Shown here: positions 36,604 through 45,030 of the stretch, piece by piece
Numbering within the stretch: position 1 is the stretch's first letter
How the letters are laid out: each line of letters starts with the position of its first letter
DNA from: Streptomyces sp. RFCAC02
Lineage (GTDB): Bacteria > Actinomycetota > Actinomycetes > Streptomycetales > Streptomycetaceae
Direction of reading: 5' to 3'
Length of the DNA: 64,000 bases
Assembly (NCBI RefSeq): GCF_004193175.1
Contig: NZ_SAUH01000001.1
Location: 2,087,501 to 2,151,500, forward strand
Made by a program: the position numbers and the translations under genes
The notes under the pieces: model-generated
What the model was told of the DNA's origin: nothing
What the model saw: only the letters and a program-made list of their open reading frames with translations
Databases searched by the model: none

Positions 36604-37698
36604 TCAGCCGGCCGAGCAGAGCGGGAGGTCGCCGGCGCGGTCGCCGCGGATGTCCGCGAGGGCGTCGAGGGCGTCCTGCAGCGTGTCGACCTCGACGAGG
36701 GTCAGGCCGTCCGGCCGGTTCTCCGCCGCGGTGGCGCAGTTGTCGGACGGGGTGAGGAAGTACGTGGCGCCGGCGTCCCGGGCCGCGATGATCTTCATCG
36801 ACACGCCGCCGATGGGACCGACCGTGCCCTCGTCGTCGATGGTGCCCGTCCCGGCGACGAACTCCCCGCCCGTCAGATCCCCCTCGGTCAGCACGTCCAC
36901 CAGGCCCAGCGAGAACATCAGGCCCGCGCTCGGGCCGCCGACGTCCGCCAGCTTGATGTCGATGTCGAACGGGAAGGTGTGCGTGACGCCCGCCTGGATG
37001 CCGACGACGGCCCGCTGGTCGTCGTCGGCCGCCTCGGTCGTGATCTCGACGTCGCGCGCGTCGGCGTCGGACGCCTGCTCCCCCGCGTCGTGCGCCGCCT
37101 CGGCCACGTCCGCCGGGACGACCGTGAACACGACCGTCTCGCCCGGCTCGTGGGCCGTCACCTGCTCGGCCACCTCGGCCGGCTCGGATATGGGGGTGCC
37201 GTCCACCGCGAGGATCGCGTCACCGGCGTGCAGGCGGCCCTGGGCCGGGCTGTCCTCCAGGACGGCGCCGACGATCGTCTGCGTCGGCACGTCGTACCCG
37301 ATCTCCTCCAGCGCGGCGACCTTCGCGCTCTCCTGGGAGGCGCTGAACTCCTCCGCGTTCTGCTCCTCGACCTCGTCGGCCGACACGTCCTGCGGGTAGA
37401 GCGTGTCGTACGGCACGACGGAACGGTCGTCCGCCAGCCAGCCGCCGACGGCCTCCAGCAGGTTCATGCGGTAGTCGACACCGGTGACGCGGACGGTCGT
37501 CATGTTGAGGTGGCCGGCCGCGTCGTACGTCTCGTGGCCGTCGATGGTGAGGACGGGCTCGCCGTCGTGCCGGCCCAGGGTGTTGACCGTGGGCCCGGGC
37601 GACATCTCGCCGTACGGCACGTGGATCAGGAGACCGGCGCAGAGCAGTCCTATGAGCAGCAGGGTGGACGTGAGCAGCGTCGCGGTGCGGCGTGGCAT
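36604..37698 (-). CDS. PDZ-domain Lon-like (S16/YlbL) membrane protease
   Basis: This is a 364-residue protein. A signal-anchor helix (TATLLTSTLLLIGLLCAGLL) is followed by an extracytoplasmic domain. A PDZ domain at about residues 135-215 contains GAVLEDSPAQGRLHAGDAIL and AVDGTPISEP. The C-terminal S16 Lon-type Ser-Lys protease domain has the catalytic Ser in ADVGGPSAGLMFS and Lys in GPIGGVSMKIIAARDAG. All catalytic elements are intact. Such YlbL-like proteases cleave or control envelope proteins. The start at 37698 omits an in-frame extension lacking family similarity. Substrate unknown. Confidence 0.88.
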   Translation of the reverse strand: MPRRTATLLTSTLLLIGLLCAGLLIHVPYGEMSPGPTVNTLGRHDGEPVLTIDGHETYDAAGHLNMTTVRVTGVDYRMNLLEAVGGWLADDRSVVPYDTLYPQDVSADEVEEQNAEEFSASQESAKVAALEEIGYDVPTQTIVGAVLEDSPAQGRLHAGDAILAVDGTPISEPAEVAEQVTAHEPGETVVFTVVPADVAEAAHDAGEQASDADARDVEITTEAADDDQRAVVGIQAGVTHTFPFDIDIKLADVGGPSAGLMFSLGLVDVLTEGDLTGGEFVAGTGTIDDEGTVGPIGGVSMKIIAARDAGATYFLTPSDNCATAAENRPDGLTLVEVDTLQDALDALADIRGDRAGDLPLCSAG

Positions 37699-37723
37699 GC
37701 CTCGACAGTACGGGACGGCACTG

Positions 37724-37897
37724 TCAGCCGTCGGCCGGGGCTCGTTCCATGGCGGCGCGGAACGCCTCGTAGCCGCGGACGCCGGCATGGTCGCGGACAC
37801 CCTTGACGTTGGTGCTCCGCCGCGTGGCCCACACGCTCCACAGGCCGGCGACGACGGCCCCGGCGACGGGAATCAGCAGCCAAACGAGAACCGCCAT
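37724..37897 (-). CDS. 57-residue single-pass membrane protein
   Basis: This short gene has a strong Shine-Dalgarno (GGGAGGT 6 bases before the ATG) and typical codon bias. The protein begins MAVLVWLLIPVAGAVVAGLW, a single transmembrane helix. A basic stretch (ATRRSTN), the helix EAFRAAMERAP and a short tail follow. It is immediately upstream of the PDZ protease gene on the same strand (25 bases), so it may be its membrane partner. I do not recognise a named family. Confidence 0.7.
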   Translation of the reverse strand: MAVLVWLLIPVAGAVVAGLWSVWATRRSTNVKGVRDHAGVRGYEAFRAAMERAPADG

Positions 37898-37990
37898 GAT
37901 CTACCTCCCACCTCGGCGATCGGCGACGTAACCCCAACGCTCCGCCCGGTCCGCCGGTTACGCAACCCGACCGGTGCACCGTACCCGGCC

Positions 37991-38449
37991 TCACCCGGTC
38001 GGCGCGCAGGCCCCCGCCCCGACCCACTCCTCGGAACCGTCGGCGAACGTCTGGTGCTTCCAGATGGGCACCTCGCGCTTCAGGTCGTCGATGAGGCGGC
38101 GGCACGCCTCGAACGCCTCGCCGCGGTGCGCGCAGGCGACCGCGACCACGACGGCGGTGTCGCCGACGGCGAGCGGGCCGACGCGGTGGACGGCGGCGAC
38201 GGCGCGGACCGGGAAGTCGGCCGCGACGCGTTCGGCGACCTCGCGCAGCGCGCGCTGCGCGCCGGGATGGGCCGAGTAGTCCAGTGAGGTGACGGCGGGG
38301 TGTCCGGGCGGGCCGTCGTGGTCGCGGACGGTGCCGCTGAAGAAGGCGGTTCCGCCGGCGGCGGGATCGGCGACGGCCGCGAGCACCTCGTCCACCGACA
38401 GCGGCGTGTCACGGATGGCGATCAGACGGACGGTGTCGGGGGCGGGCAT
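37991..38449 (-). CDS. moaE: Molybdopterin synthase catalytic subunit
   Basis: This 152-residue MoaE inserts sulphur into precursor Z to form molybdopterin, using thiocarboxylated MoaD. The conserved elements are GTAFFSGTVRDHDG, VTSLDYSAHPG, AVAVHRVGPLAVGD-type strand and AHRGEAFEACRRLIDDLK. The C-terminal motif is VPIWKHQTFADGSEEWVG, with catalytic Lys. MoaD is not adjacent. It lies 54 bases upstream of nothing on its strand except the small membrane gene and is preceded by the epimerase gene. Confidence 0.92.
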   Translation of the reverse strand: MPAPDTVRLIAIRDTPLSVDEVLAAVADPAAGGTAFFSGTVRDHDGPPGHPAVTSLDYSAHPGAQRALREVAERVAADFPVRAVAAVHRVGPLAVGDTAVVVAVACAHRGEAFEACRRLIDDLKREVPIWKHQTFADGSEEWVGAGACAPTG

Positions 38450-38503
38450 GGACGGTCTCCTCGGTGGCGGTGTGACGGGGACGGCGAGGGGGGACGGGGC
38501 GGT

Positions 38504-39652
38504 TCAGCGGCGGCGGGCGCGGCGCGCGCGGCGGACGAGGGCCGCGGTGCCCACGAGGGCGACGGTCGCGCCGGCGGCGCCGAGCGTGGTGGCCGCGTCC
38601 TTGCGGCCGAGACGGCGGCCGGCGACCGTGTGGCGGCCCGCGACCTCGGTGAGGAGTTCGGCGAGCACCTGCTCGTTCGTCCAGGAGGGGCGCCACCCCG
38701 CCTCGTGCAGGCGGCTGCCGCTGACGACCCACGGGTGCATCGTGTAGGCGAGGTCGCCGGCCGGGGACGGCGTCAGGCCGAGGCGGTGCAGGCGGGCGGC
38801 GGCGCCGAGGGCGACGGCCGGGGGGAGTTCCATGCGGCGGATGCCGGACAGTTCCTCGACCTCCTCCTGTTCGAGCCACCCGTCGCAGCCGACCGCGAAC
38901 TCGCCGTCGACCTTCTCGAGCACCGCGTACTCCAGGGCGCTGACCAGGTCGTCGACGTGGCAGAACTGCCAGCGCGGCCGGGATCCGGCGACCACGAGCA
39001 GCCGCGGCGACTCGAAGTAGCGGGTCAGCGCGGTGTCGGTGCCGCCGACCAGGACGGCGGGGCGGAGCACCGTGACATTGAGGCCGGGATGGGCACGCGG
39101 GGCGCGTTCGGCCAGGCGTTCGATCTCCAGGAGGTCGCCGACGCAGGTGGCGTCCGCGGTGGCGCGCAGTTCGGCGTCCTCGGCGAGCGGTACGTCGTTG
39201 TCGGGCAGGGCGCCGTAGACCATGGCGGACGTGCACAGGACGACGCGGCGGACCCCGGCGGCGGCAGCGGCCGTGAGGACCGTCTGGGCGCCGCGGACGT
39301 TGTAGGCCGTACGGGCGGCCGGGTCCGACTCCAGGTCGAGGTCGAGCGCGAGGTGCACCACCACGTCGACGGGCTGCGTGCCGGCTGGCTGGGCACCCCG
39401 GTCGCGGGCCGCGCCCGAGGTGCGCAGCAGGTCGGCGATGGCCGGGTCGCGGACGTCGATGGTGTGCCACTCGGCACCGTCGGCGTCGCCGATCCGCTCG
39501 TCGAGGGCGAGCACCCGTCTGATCTCCGGGGCGGCCGCGAGCCGCTCGGTGAGCAGGGCGCCGACCCCGCCGGCGGCACCCGTGACCGCGACGGTCAGCG
39601 GGGCTGCGGGGCCGTTTCGCGCTGCGCGAACGGCTGGCTCCGGGGAACTCAC
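38504..39652 (-). CDS. NAD-dependent epimerase/dehydratase-like (extended SDR) with C-terminal membrane anchor
   Basis: This 382-residue protein has the Rossmann fold VAVTGAAGGVGALLTERLA and VVHLALDLDLESDPA. TSAMVYGALPDN stands where the active-site Tyr would be, but a clear YxxxK is missing, so dehydrogenase activity is doubtful. The C-terminal segment (TTLGAAGATVALVGTAALV) is a hydrophobic helix followed by RRARRARRR, a membrane anchor with positive cytosolic tail. The GTG start at 39652 has GAGAGG 7 bases upstream; the in-frame extension to 39814 has no SDR similarity. Divergent from the DUF2342 gene. Substrate unknown. Confidence 0.78.
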   Translation of the reverse strand: MSSPEPAVRAARNGPAAPLTVAVTGAAGGVGALLTERLAAAPEIRRVLALDERIGDADGAEWHTIDVRDPAIADLLRTSGAARDRGAQPAGTQPVDVVVHLALDLDLESDPAARTAYNVRGAQTVLTAAAAAGVRRVVLCTSAMVYGALPDNDVPLAEDAELRATADATCVGDLLEIERLAERAPRAHPGLNVTVLRPAVLVGGTDTALTRYFESPRLLVVAGSRPRWQFCHVDDLVSALEYAVLEKVDGEFAVGCDGWLEQEEVEELSGIRRMELPPAVALGAAARLHRLGLTPSPAGDLAYTMHPWVVSGSRLHEAGWRPSWTNEQVLAELLTEVAGRHTVAGRRLGRKDAATTLGAAGATVALVGTAALVRRARRARRR

Positions 39653-39798
39653 AGGACCTCTCCAGCGGTTGGTTCTGGTACGACGTGCGCACGCCCATCC
39701 TGCCTGAGACGTGTCTAGGCTGGAGGCACGCACCAAGTGATGACAGGCACGTCGGAGCCTCCGACCGCACGCCCCACCAGATGAAGCCGAGGATTCCC

Positions 39799-41253
39799 GT
39801 GAGTGACTTCCCATTCGGATTCGGCCTGCCGCAGGAGCCCGGCGACGACGAGCCGGACAAGAAGAAGGGCGAGGGCGACGACCGGGCGGGCCGGAGCGGT
39901 CCCGGCCCGGCGGACAACCCGCTGGCCGCGCTCTTCGGGGGGCTCGGGGGCGGCCCGGGCGGGATGCGTCCGCAGGACCTCGGCGCGGCGTTCCAGCAGC
40001 TCGGCCAGATGCTGTCGTACGAGGGCGGCCCGGTCAACTGGGAGCTCGCCCGGAACGTCGCCCGCCAGGCGGTCGCGCAGGGCGCCGAGGACGGCTCGAA
40101 GGACCGCAGTGTCGGCCCGCAGGAGCGGGCGGACGTCGAGGAGGCCCTGCGGCTGGCCGATCTGTGGCTCGACGGTGTGACGACGTTCCCGTCCGGCACC
40201 GGCTCGGCGGTCGCCTGGAGCCGTGCCGAGTGGGTCGAGGCCACGCTGCCGGTGTGGCGCGAACTGGTGGACCCGGTCGCCGAGCGTGTCGGCGCCGCCA
40301 TGGGGAACGTCCTGCCGGGCGACATGCAGGCCATGGCCGGGCCGCTGCTCGGCATGATGCGGTCGATGGGCGGCGCCATGTTCGGCACGCAGATCGGGCA
40401 GGCCGTGGGCGTGCTCGCGGGCGAGGTCGTCGGGTCGACGGACGTGGGCCTGCCCCTCGCGCCGGCCGGCAAGGCGGCCCTCCTCCCGCAGAACGTCGCG
40501 GCCCTCGGCGCGGGGCTCGGCGTCGAGGAGCGCGAGGTGCGGCTCTACCTGGCGCTCCGCGAGGCGGCGCACCAGCGGCTGTTCGCGCACGTGCCGTGGC
40601 TGCGCTCCCACCTCTTCGGCGCGGTCGACGGGTACGCGCGCGGCATCCAGGTGGACACCGGGCGGCTCGAGGACCTGATGGGGCAGCTCGACCCGACGCG
40701 CCCCGAGGAGCTGCAGGAGAAGCTGCAGCAGGGGCTGCTCCAGCCGGAGGACACGCCGCAGCAGAAGGCGGCCCTGGCCCGGCTGGAGACGGCGCTCGCG
40801 CTCGTCGAGGGGTGGGTCGACGCGGTGGTGCACGCCGCGGCCGAGCCGCACCTGCCGTCCGCCTCCGCCCTGCGCGAGACCCTGCGCCGGCGGCGGGCGA
40901 CCGGCGGCCCGGCCGAGCAGACGTTCGCGACGCTCATCGGTCTTGAGCTGCGGCCGCGGCGGCTGCGGGACGCGGCCCGGCTGTGGGCCTCCCTGACGGA
41001 CGCGCGCGGCCCGCAGGGCAGGGACGCGCTGTGGGCGCACCCGGACATGCTGCCGACCGCCGGCGACCTGGACGACCCGGACGGCTTCGTGCACCGCGAG
41101 CAGCTCGACTTCTCGGAGCTGGACCGGATGCTGGGCGACGCGGCGGGCGAGCGCGGCCCGCGGCTCGACAAGGACTCCGACAGCACGGACGGCACGACGG
41201 ACGACGACGGCGGCGAGGGCACGGACGGCGACGGCGGCGAGGGCACGCGGTGA
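39799..41253 (+). CDS. DUF2342 family protein (annotated zinc-dependent metalloprotease)
   Basis: This 484-residue protein has an acidic Gly-rich N-terminus. The conserved helical core includes MGNVLPGDMQAMAGPLLGMM, then QIGQAVGVLAGEVVGSTD, HVPWLRSHLFGAVDGYARGI and ALVEGWVDAVVHAAAEPHLP. The C-terminus is Asp/Glu/Gly-rich. Databases label this group a zinc-dependent metalloprotease, but the site that carries EGH in the F420-associated branch is EGW here, and no HExxH is visible. The activity is therefore doubtful. The GTG at 39799 has GAGG 8 bases upstream. It is coupled by a GTGA overlap to the NUDIX gene. Confidence 0.8.
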   Translation: MSDFPFGFGLPQEPGDDEPDKKKGEGDDRAGRSGPGPADNPLAALFGGLGGGPGGMRPQDLGAAFQQLGQMLSYEGGPVNWELARNVARQAVAQGAEDGSKDRSVGPQERADVEEALRLADLWLDGVTTFPSGTGSAVAWSRAEWVEATLPVWRELVDPVAERVGAAMGNVLPGDMQAMAGPLLGMMRSMGGAMFGTQIGQAVGVLAGEVVGSTDVGLPLAPAGKAALLPQNVAALGAGLGVEEREVRLYLALREAAHQRLFAHVPWLRSHLFGAVDGYARGIQVDTGRLEDLMGQLDPTRPEELQEKLQQGLLQPEDTPQQKAALARLETALALVEGWVDAVVHAAAEPHLPSASALRETLRRRRATGGPAEQTFATLIGLELRPRRLRDAARLWASLTDARGPQGRDALWAHPDMLPTAGDLDDPDGFVHREQLDFSELDRMLGDAAGERGPRLDKDSDSTDGTTDDDGGEGTDGDGGEGTR

Positions 41254-41786
41254 CGCTGCACGCGGACGCGTCCCGTGTCCTGGCCGCCTGGTCCGCGCCC
41301 GACACGGAGCAGGACGGGCTGCGCCGGGCGTACGCGGACCATCTCGCGGCCCACCCGGACGGCATGTGGCGCTCCTGCGCTGAGGGCCACATCACGGCCA
41401 GCGCCCTCGTCGTCGACCCCGGGGGCGGCCGGGTCCTGCTGACGCTGCACCCGAAGGTCGGCGCGTGGCTCCAGACCGGCGGCCACTGCGAGCGGTCCGA
41501 CGCGACCCTGGCGGCCGCCGCCCTCCGTGAGGCCACGGAGGAGTCCGGCATCGCGGGGCTCACGCTGCTCCCCGAGCCCGTGCGGCTCGACCGGCATCGG
41601 ACGCGCTGCGCGGTCCACCTGGACGTGCAGTACGCGGCGGTGGCTCCGCCCGGGGCGGCTCCGGTGATGAGCGACGAGTCGCTCGACCTGCGCTGGTTCG
41701 GCTACGAAGAGGTGGCCGCGGTGAGCGACCCGTCGGTGGTCGCGCTGACGGCCGCGGCCCGCCGCCTGCTGCCCGCGCCGGCGTAG
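41250..41786 (+). CDS. NUDIX hydrolase
   Basis: This 178-residue hydrolase has the Nudix box GGHCERSDA...LREATEESGI (G-x5-E-x7-REUxEExGU with the REATEE core intact). It resembles cytosolic NUDIX enzymes of the DUF2342-linked group. The GTG start overlaps the stop of the upstream gene by 3 bases (GTGA), showing translational coupling. The substrate (nucleoside diphosphate derivative) cannot be predicted. It converges on the AIM24 operon. Confidence 0.85.
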   Translation: MTLHADASRVLAAWSAPDTEQDGLRRAYADHLAAHPDGMWRSCAEGHITASALVVDPGGGRVLLTLHPKVGAWLQTGGHCERSDATLAAAALREATEESGIAGLTLLPEPVRLDRHRTRCAVHLDVQYAAVAPPGAAPVMSDESLDLRWFGYEEVAAVSDPSVVALTAAARRLLPAPA

Positions 41787-41821
41787 CGCGGGCCGCGCCG
41801 GACCCGGGCGCGGGCCTCCTC

Positions 41822-42574
41822 CTAGCGCGGGCCCCAGGCGCCGCCCTGACCCATGCCCGGTGTCGTGTTCTGCCGGACCTGGCCGCCCAGCAGCTCGCCG
41901 AACGAGGTGTGCGTCGGCGGCAGCAACTCGCTCGGCTGGACGACGACATGGCCCTGGCCGAGGAAGTTGAGCTCCCAGCCCTCGCCCGTGTTGCCCCGGC
42001 GGCGCCACACGGACTTCGCGCTGGTCTGGGCCTGCATCTGGACCCGCAGCGACGACGACCAGGCCACGACGGCGTCGGCGTCCGCGCTGACGTTGCTCTC
42101 GGGCGTCACCCGCAGCACGAGGGGGCGGCCCGACGTGGTGATGGCGACCCGGCCCTGGCCCGAGATGTGCAGGTTGTACGCGCCGGCGCCCGCGATGCCG
42201 TACTGGCTCTCGACGGCGACCACGTCCCAGTGGAGGTGGGGGTCGAGCGCGAGGACGTAGGAGCTGTCGATGGTGAGGCCCTCGTGGTCGACGTCGAGCA
42301 CGTGGATGTGCTGGGCGAGGTTCGCGAGGTAGACGGCTCCCTGGCCGTGGCAGCGCATCAGCGGCAGGACTTCGCCCGTGGCCCACTCGCGGCCCTGCTG
42401 GGCGGGCGAACGGTACTCGGGGTCGAACTCCACGATCCCCTCGAAGGCCACCATGCTGCCGCTCCGCGCGAGCACGTCGTCACCCGCGAGGGCGACCCGC
42501 ACCATGTGTGCGCCCTGGAGGGCGTAGCGGTCCTGCGTCTGATTGACGGTGTGGTTGAACAGCGGACTCTGCAT
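41822..42574 (-). CDS. AIM24 family protein (third gene of the TerD/AIM24 operon)
   Basis: This 250-residue beta-rich protein has the AIM24 core: VLARSGSMVAFEG, LPLMRCHGQGAVYLA and HLHWDVVAVESQYGIAGAG, then ISGQGRVAITTSG. A C-terminal tail (GGQVRQNTTPGMGQGGAWG) is disordered. No membrane segment or catalytic motif is visible. AIM24 domains are TNF-like trimeric folds of unknown function. It starts 19 bases after the preceding AIM24 gene and is plainly cotranscribed. Confidence 0.85.
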   Translation of the reverse strand: MQSPLFNHTVNQTQDRYALQGAHMVRVALAGDDVLARSGSMVAFEGIVEFDPEYRSPAQQGREWATGEVLPLMRCHGQGAVYLANLAQHIHVLDVDHEGLTIDSSYVLALDPHLHWDVVAVESQYGIAGAGAYNLHISGQGRVAITTSGRPLVLRVTPESNVSADADAVVAWSSSLRVQMQAQTSAKSVWRRRGNTGEGWELNFLGQGHVVVQPSELLPPTHTSFGELLGGQVRQNTTPGMGQGGAWGPR

Positions 42575-42593
42575 GACGGTGAGGTCCCCCCGG

Positions 42594-43277
42594 TCAGTTC
42601 TGCGGCTGAGCGAGCCGGTCGGCGCTGTCCTCGCTGGGCTGGACGACGACGAATCCCTGGCCGGAGAACCCGAGCTGGAACGCCTCGCCACTGCCCCGGC
42701 CGATGAGCGACGACGCCTTGAAGCTGCGCTTGCTCTCCACCCGCAGCCCGGTGGACCACGCGACGAGGGCGTCCGGGTCGACGAACGTCTGGCCGGCCTG
42801 GGCGCAGTCCACGACGATCGGGATGCCGCGGCTCGTGACGGCGACCCAGCCGGTGCCGGAGATGCCGATGTTGAACAGGCCCTGCCCGGCGAACTTGGCG
42901 ACGCCCTTGACCCGCTGCACGCCCCATTCGAGGTGGGCGTCGAACGCGAGGACGTTGGCGGAGTTGACCGAGAGGGTGTCGTCGGCGAGTTCGAGGCAGA
43001 CGACGTGGGCGCCGTAGTCGGCGAGGTAGAGCAGGCCGTCGCCGTGGCACCGCATGAGCGGCACGTTCTCGCCGCTGAGCCGGCCGGCGACGGCGCGGCC
43101 GAGGGCGGCGGGGTTGGCCTCGTACTGGACGAAGCCCTCGTAGCCGATCATCGACCCGGTGCGGGCGAACAGGTCGTTCCCGGACCGCATGACGACCCGG
43201 GCGATGGACGGCCCGTGGTTCTCCATGCGGGCGGTGGGTGCGGTCGGGGCATGGCCCGCGATCATGCGCTGGTCCAT
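42594..43277 (-). CDS. AIM24 family protein (second gene of the TerD/AIM24 operon)
   Basis: This 227-residue protein is built like its downstream neighbour: RTGSMIGYEGFVQYE, VPLMRCHGDGLLYLA and VNSANVLAFDAHLEWGV, then ISGTGWVAVTSRG. It ends with the family-typical FVVVQPSE. Two adjacent start codons exist (GTG 43280, ATG 43277); I use the ATG. It lies 12 bases after the TerD-AIM24 fusion. The second and third genes are similar to each other and to the C-terminal domain of the first, evidence for tandem duplication of this module. Confidence 0.85.
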   Translation of the reverse strand: MDQRMIAGHAPTAPTARMENHGPSIARVVMRSGNDLFARTGSMIGYEGFVQYEANPAALGRAVAGRLSGENVPLMRCHGDGLLYLADYGAHVVCLELADDTLSVNSANVLAFDAHLEWGVQRVKGVAKFAGQGLFNIGISGTGWVAVTSRGIPIVVDCAQAGQTFVDPDALVAWSTGLRVESKRSFKASSLIGRGSGEAFQLGFSGQGFVVVQPSEDSADRLAQPQN

Positions 43278-43289
43278 CACGGGCTCCCG

Positions 43290-44927
43290 TCAGATCTCGT
43301 ACGGCTGGATGATGGCGAAGTTCCCCGGGGCGCCGCGGAACTGGAGCTGGGTCGTCTCCCCGGTGTGGCCGGGGAACGCCTGCCGGCGGACCCTGACCTG
43401 GTTGGCGACCAGGACCTGCGCGGCGGCGGACCAGGCGACGACGGCGTTGGCGTCGGCGAAGGTCGCGTTGGTGACCGGCAGGACGAGCGGCTCCCCGTGA
43501 GTGGTGAGGACGAGCGTGCCGTGGCCCTGGAACTGGAGCGCGAAGAGGGAACCGCCGGGTATGCCGTGCCCGTCGATGCGGCGCACCTCGAAGGACAGGG
43601 ACTCGTCGAACGCGAGGACGTGCTGGGAGGCGACGACGATCGCGTCGCCCTGCAACTCGACCGGGTGCAGGCGGGCGGCCTCCTCCGCGAGGTGGACCCG
43701 CCCGGTGCCGGTGCAGCGCATCAGCGCCGGCATGCCCTCACCGGTGGCCCAGCGGGTCATCCGGCCGCGGATCCCGGCGCCCTTGTAGCCGAACTCGACG
43801 TCGCCCTGGTAGAGGACCATGCTGCCCTGCCGTGCGAGGACGGGCTGTCCGTCGATGCCGAGGTCGGCGCGGACGAGCTGCGGGTTCTGCTGGGTCCAGC
43901 GGGCGTGCTCGGCGGTGCCGGCGTACTTCTGGAGCGCGCCGCGCAGCCCGCCGCCCGCCGCGGCCCCGGGTGGTGGCGCGCCGTGGAAACCGCCCGGTGG
44001 CTGGGCTCCGTAAGGAGCGGCCGGGGGTGTGTGCTGCGGCGGGAACGGCTGGTGCGGGGGCTGCTGGGGCGGCACCGGCTGGTACGGCGCCTGCGGCGGC
44101 GCCGGGACGTGCCCCGCCGGCGGGTACGTCGGCTGGCCGGTCTGCGCGGGGAGAGGCTGCGTGGCCTGGGGCTGCACGGGCGGCTGCGGCTGCGCAGGGG
44201 GCTGGACCTGTGCGGGAGCCGGCGGCTGCGGCTGCGGTTGTACCGGGGGCTGCGGCTGGGCGGGAGGCTGGACCTGGACGGGGGGCTGAGCCCCGCCGGG
44301 CGGTGCGAAACCGGGCACGACGGGCTCGGGCGCGGCCCCGGGCGGTGCGAAGCCCGGCACCGGCTGTGCCGCGGCACCCGCCTGCGCGGCCGGCTCCTCC
44401 TCCTCGACCTCGCCACCGAAGTGGCGCAGCAGGGCGGCGAGTCCGCCGTCGAAGCCCTGCCCGACGGCGGCGAACCGCCAGCCGTCCTTCCGGTAGAAGT
44501 CGCCCAGCATGACGGCCCGCTCGGTGGTGAAGGCGGAGCCGTCGAACGAGTACCGCGCGACCTCCTCGCCCCCCGCGACGATCCGGAGGTACCCGGGCGC
44601 GGCCTGCGCCATCGTGCCGTCGCCGTCGATGGTGGCGGTGAAGGCGAGCCGGTGGATGGCCGCGGGCACCCGGTCGAGGGTGACGCGGAACGACTCGGTG
44701 TCCCCGGCCTGCGCGCCCAGGAGCTGGAGGGACTCCTCGGGGGACTTCGGCTGGTTGTAGAAGACGAAGTACCGGTCGTCGGAGAGCCGTTCGTCGGCGT
44801 CGAGACCGAAGCAGCTGATGTCGAAGACCATGCCGGGGCCGGTGATCTGCACACCGACGTAGAGGTCGGTGCCGAGCGTCAGGTCACTGAGGCGCGACTT
44901 CTGCCCCCGCTGAAATTGCGTCACCAT
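43290..44927 (-). CDS. TerD domain - Pro/Gln linker - AIM24 domain fusion
   Basis: This is a 545-residue protein. The N-terminal TerD-like domain at about residues 1-180 has SDLTLGTDLYVGVQ, FDISCFGLDADERLSDDRYF, VFYNQPKSPEESLQLLG and a calcium-site-like acidic loop. A linker of about 180 residues, made of Pro, Gln and Ala with repeated QPQPPVQPQ units, follows. The C-terminal AIM24 domain at about 340-545 contains RQGSMVLYQGDVEFGYKG, MPALMRCTGTGRVHLA and FAIIQPYEI. TerD proteins act in tellurite and phage-associated stress responses. It is the first gene of a three-gene leftward operon with two stand-alone AIM24 proteins. The start at 44927 is preceded by a GGGGGC-type spacing only, so translation may be weak. 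Confidence 0.88.
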   Translation of the reverse strand: MVTQFQRGQKSRLSDLTLGTDLYVGVQITGPGMVFDISCFGLDADERLSDDRYFVFYNQPKSPEESLQLLGAQAGDTESFRVTLDRVPAAIHRLAFTATIDGDGTMAQAAPGYLRIVAGGEEVARYSFDGSAFTTERAVMLGDFYRKDGWRFAAVGQGFDGGLAALLRHFGGEVEEEEPAAQAGAAAQPVPGFAPPGAAPEPVVPGFAPPGGAQPPVQVQPPAQPQPPVQPQPQPPAPAQVQPPAQPQPPVQPQATQPLPAQTGQPTYPPAGHVPAPPQAPYQPVPPQQPPHQPFPPQHTPPAAPYGAQPPGGFHGAPPPGAAAGGGLRGALQKYAGTAEHARWTQQNPQLVRADLGIDGQPVLARQGSMVLYQGDVEFGYKGAGIRGRMTRWATGEGMPALMRCTGTGRVHLAEEAARLHPVELQGDAIVVASQHVLAFDESLSFEVRRIDGHGIPGGSLFALQFQGHGTLVLTTHGEPLVLPVTNATFADANAVVAWSAAAQVLVANQVRVRRQAFPGHTGETTQLQFRGAPGNFAIIQPYEI

Positions 44928-45030
44928 GCGTAACGACCGTCCCCCGTCTCGCCAACAGCCTGCGTCCGACAGGGTAGCCCCTGGGTCGGACAGCGAGCCC
45001 GGCAACCGGTGGGTCGAAGGGCGCGCGGAC

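Noticed and set aside
44000-44330. Tandem repeat in the TerD-AIM24 gene
   Set aside because: The repeated Pro/Gln triplets are in-frame linker coding sequence, not a DNA-level repeat or CRISPR.
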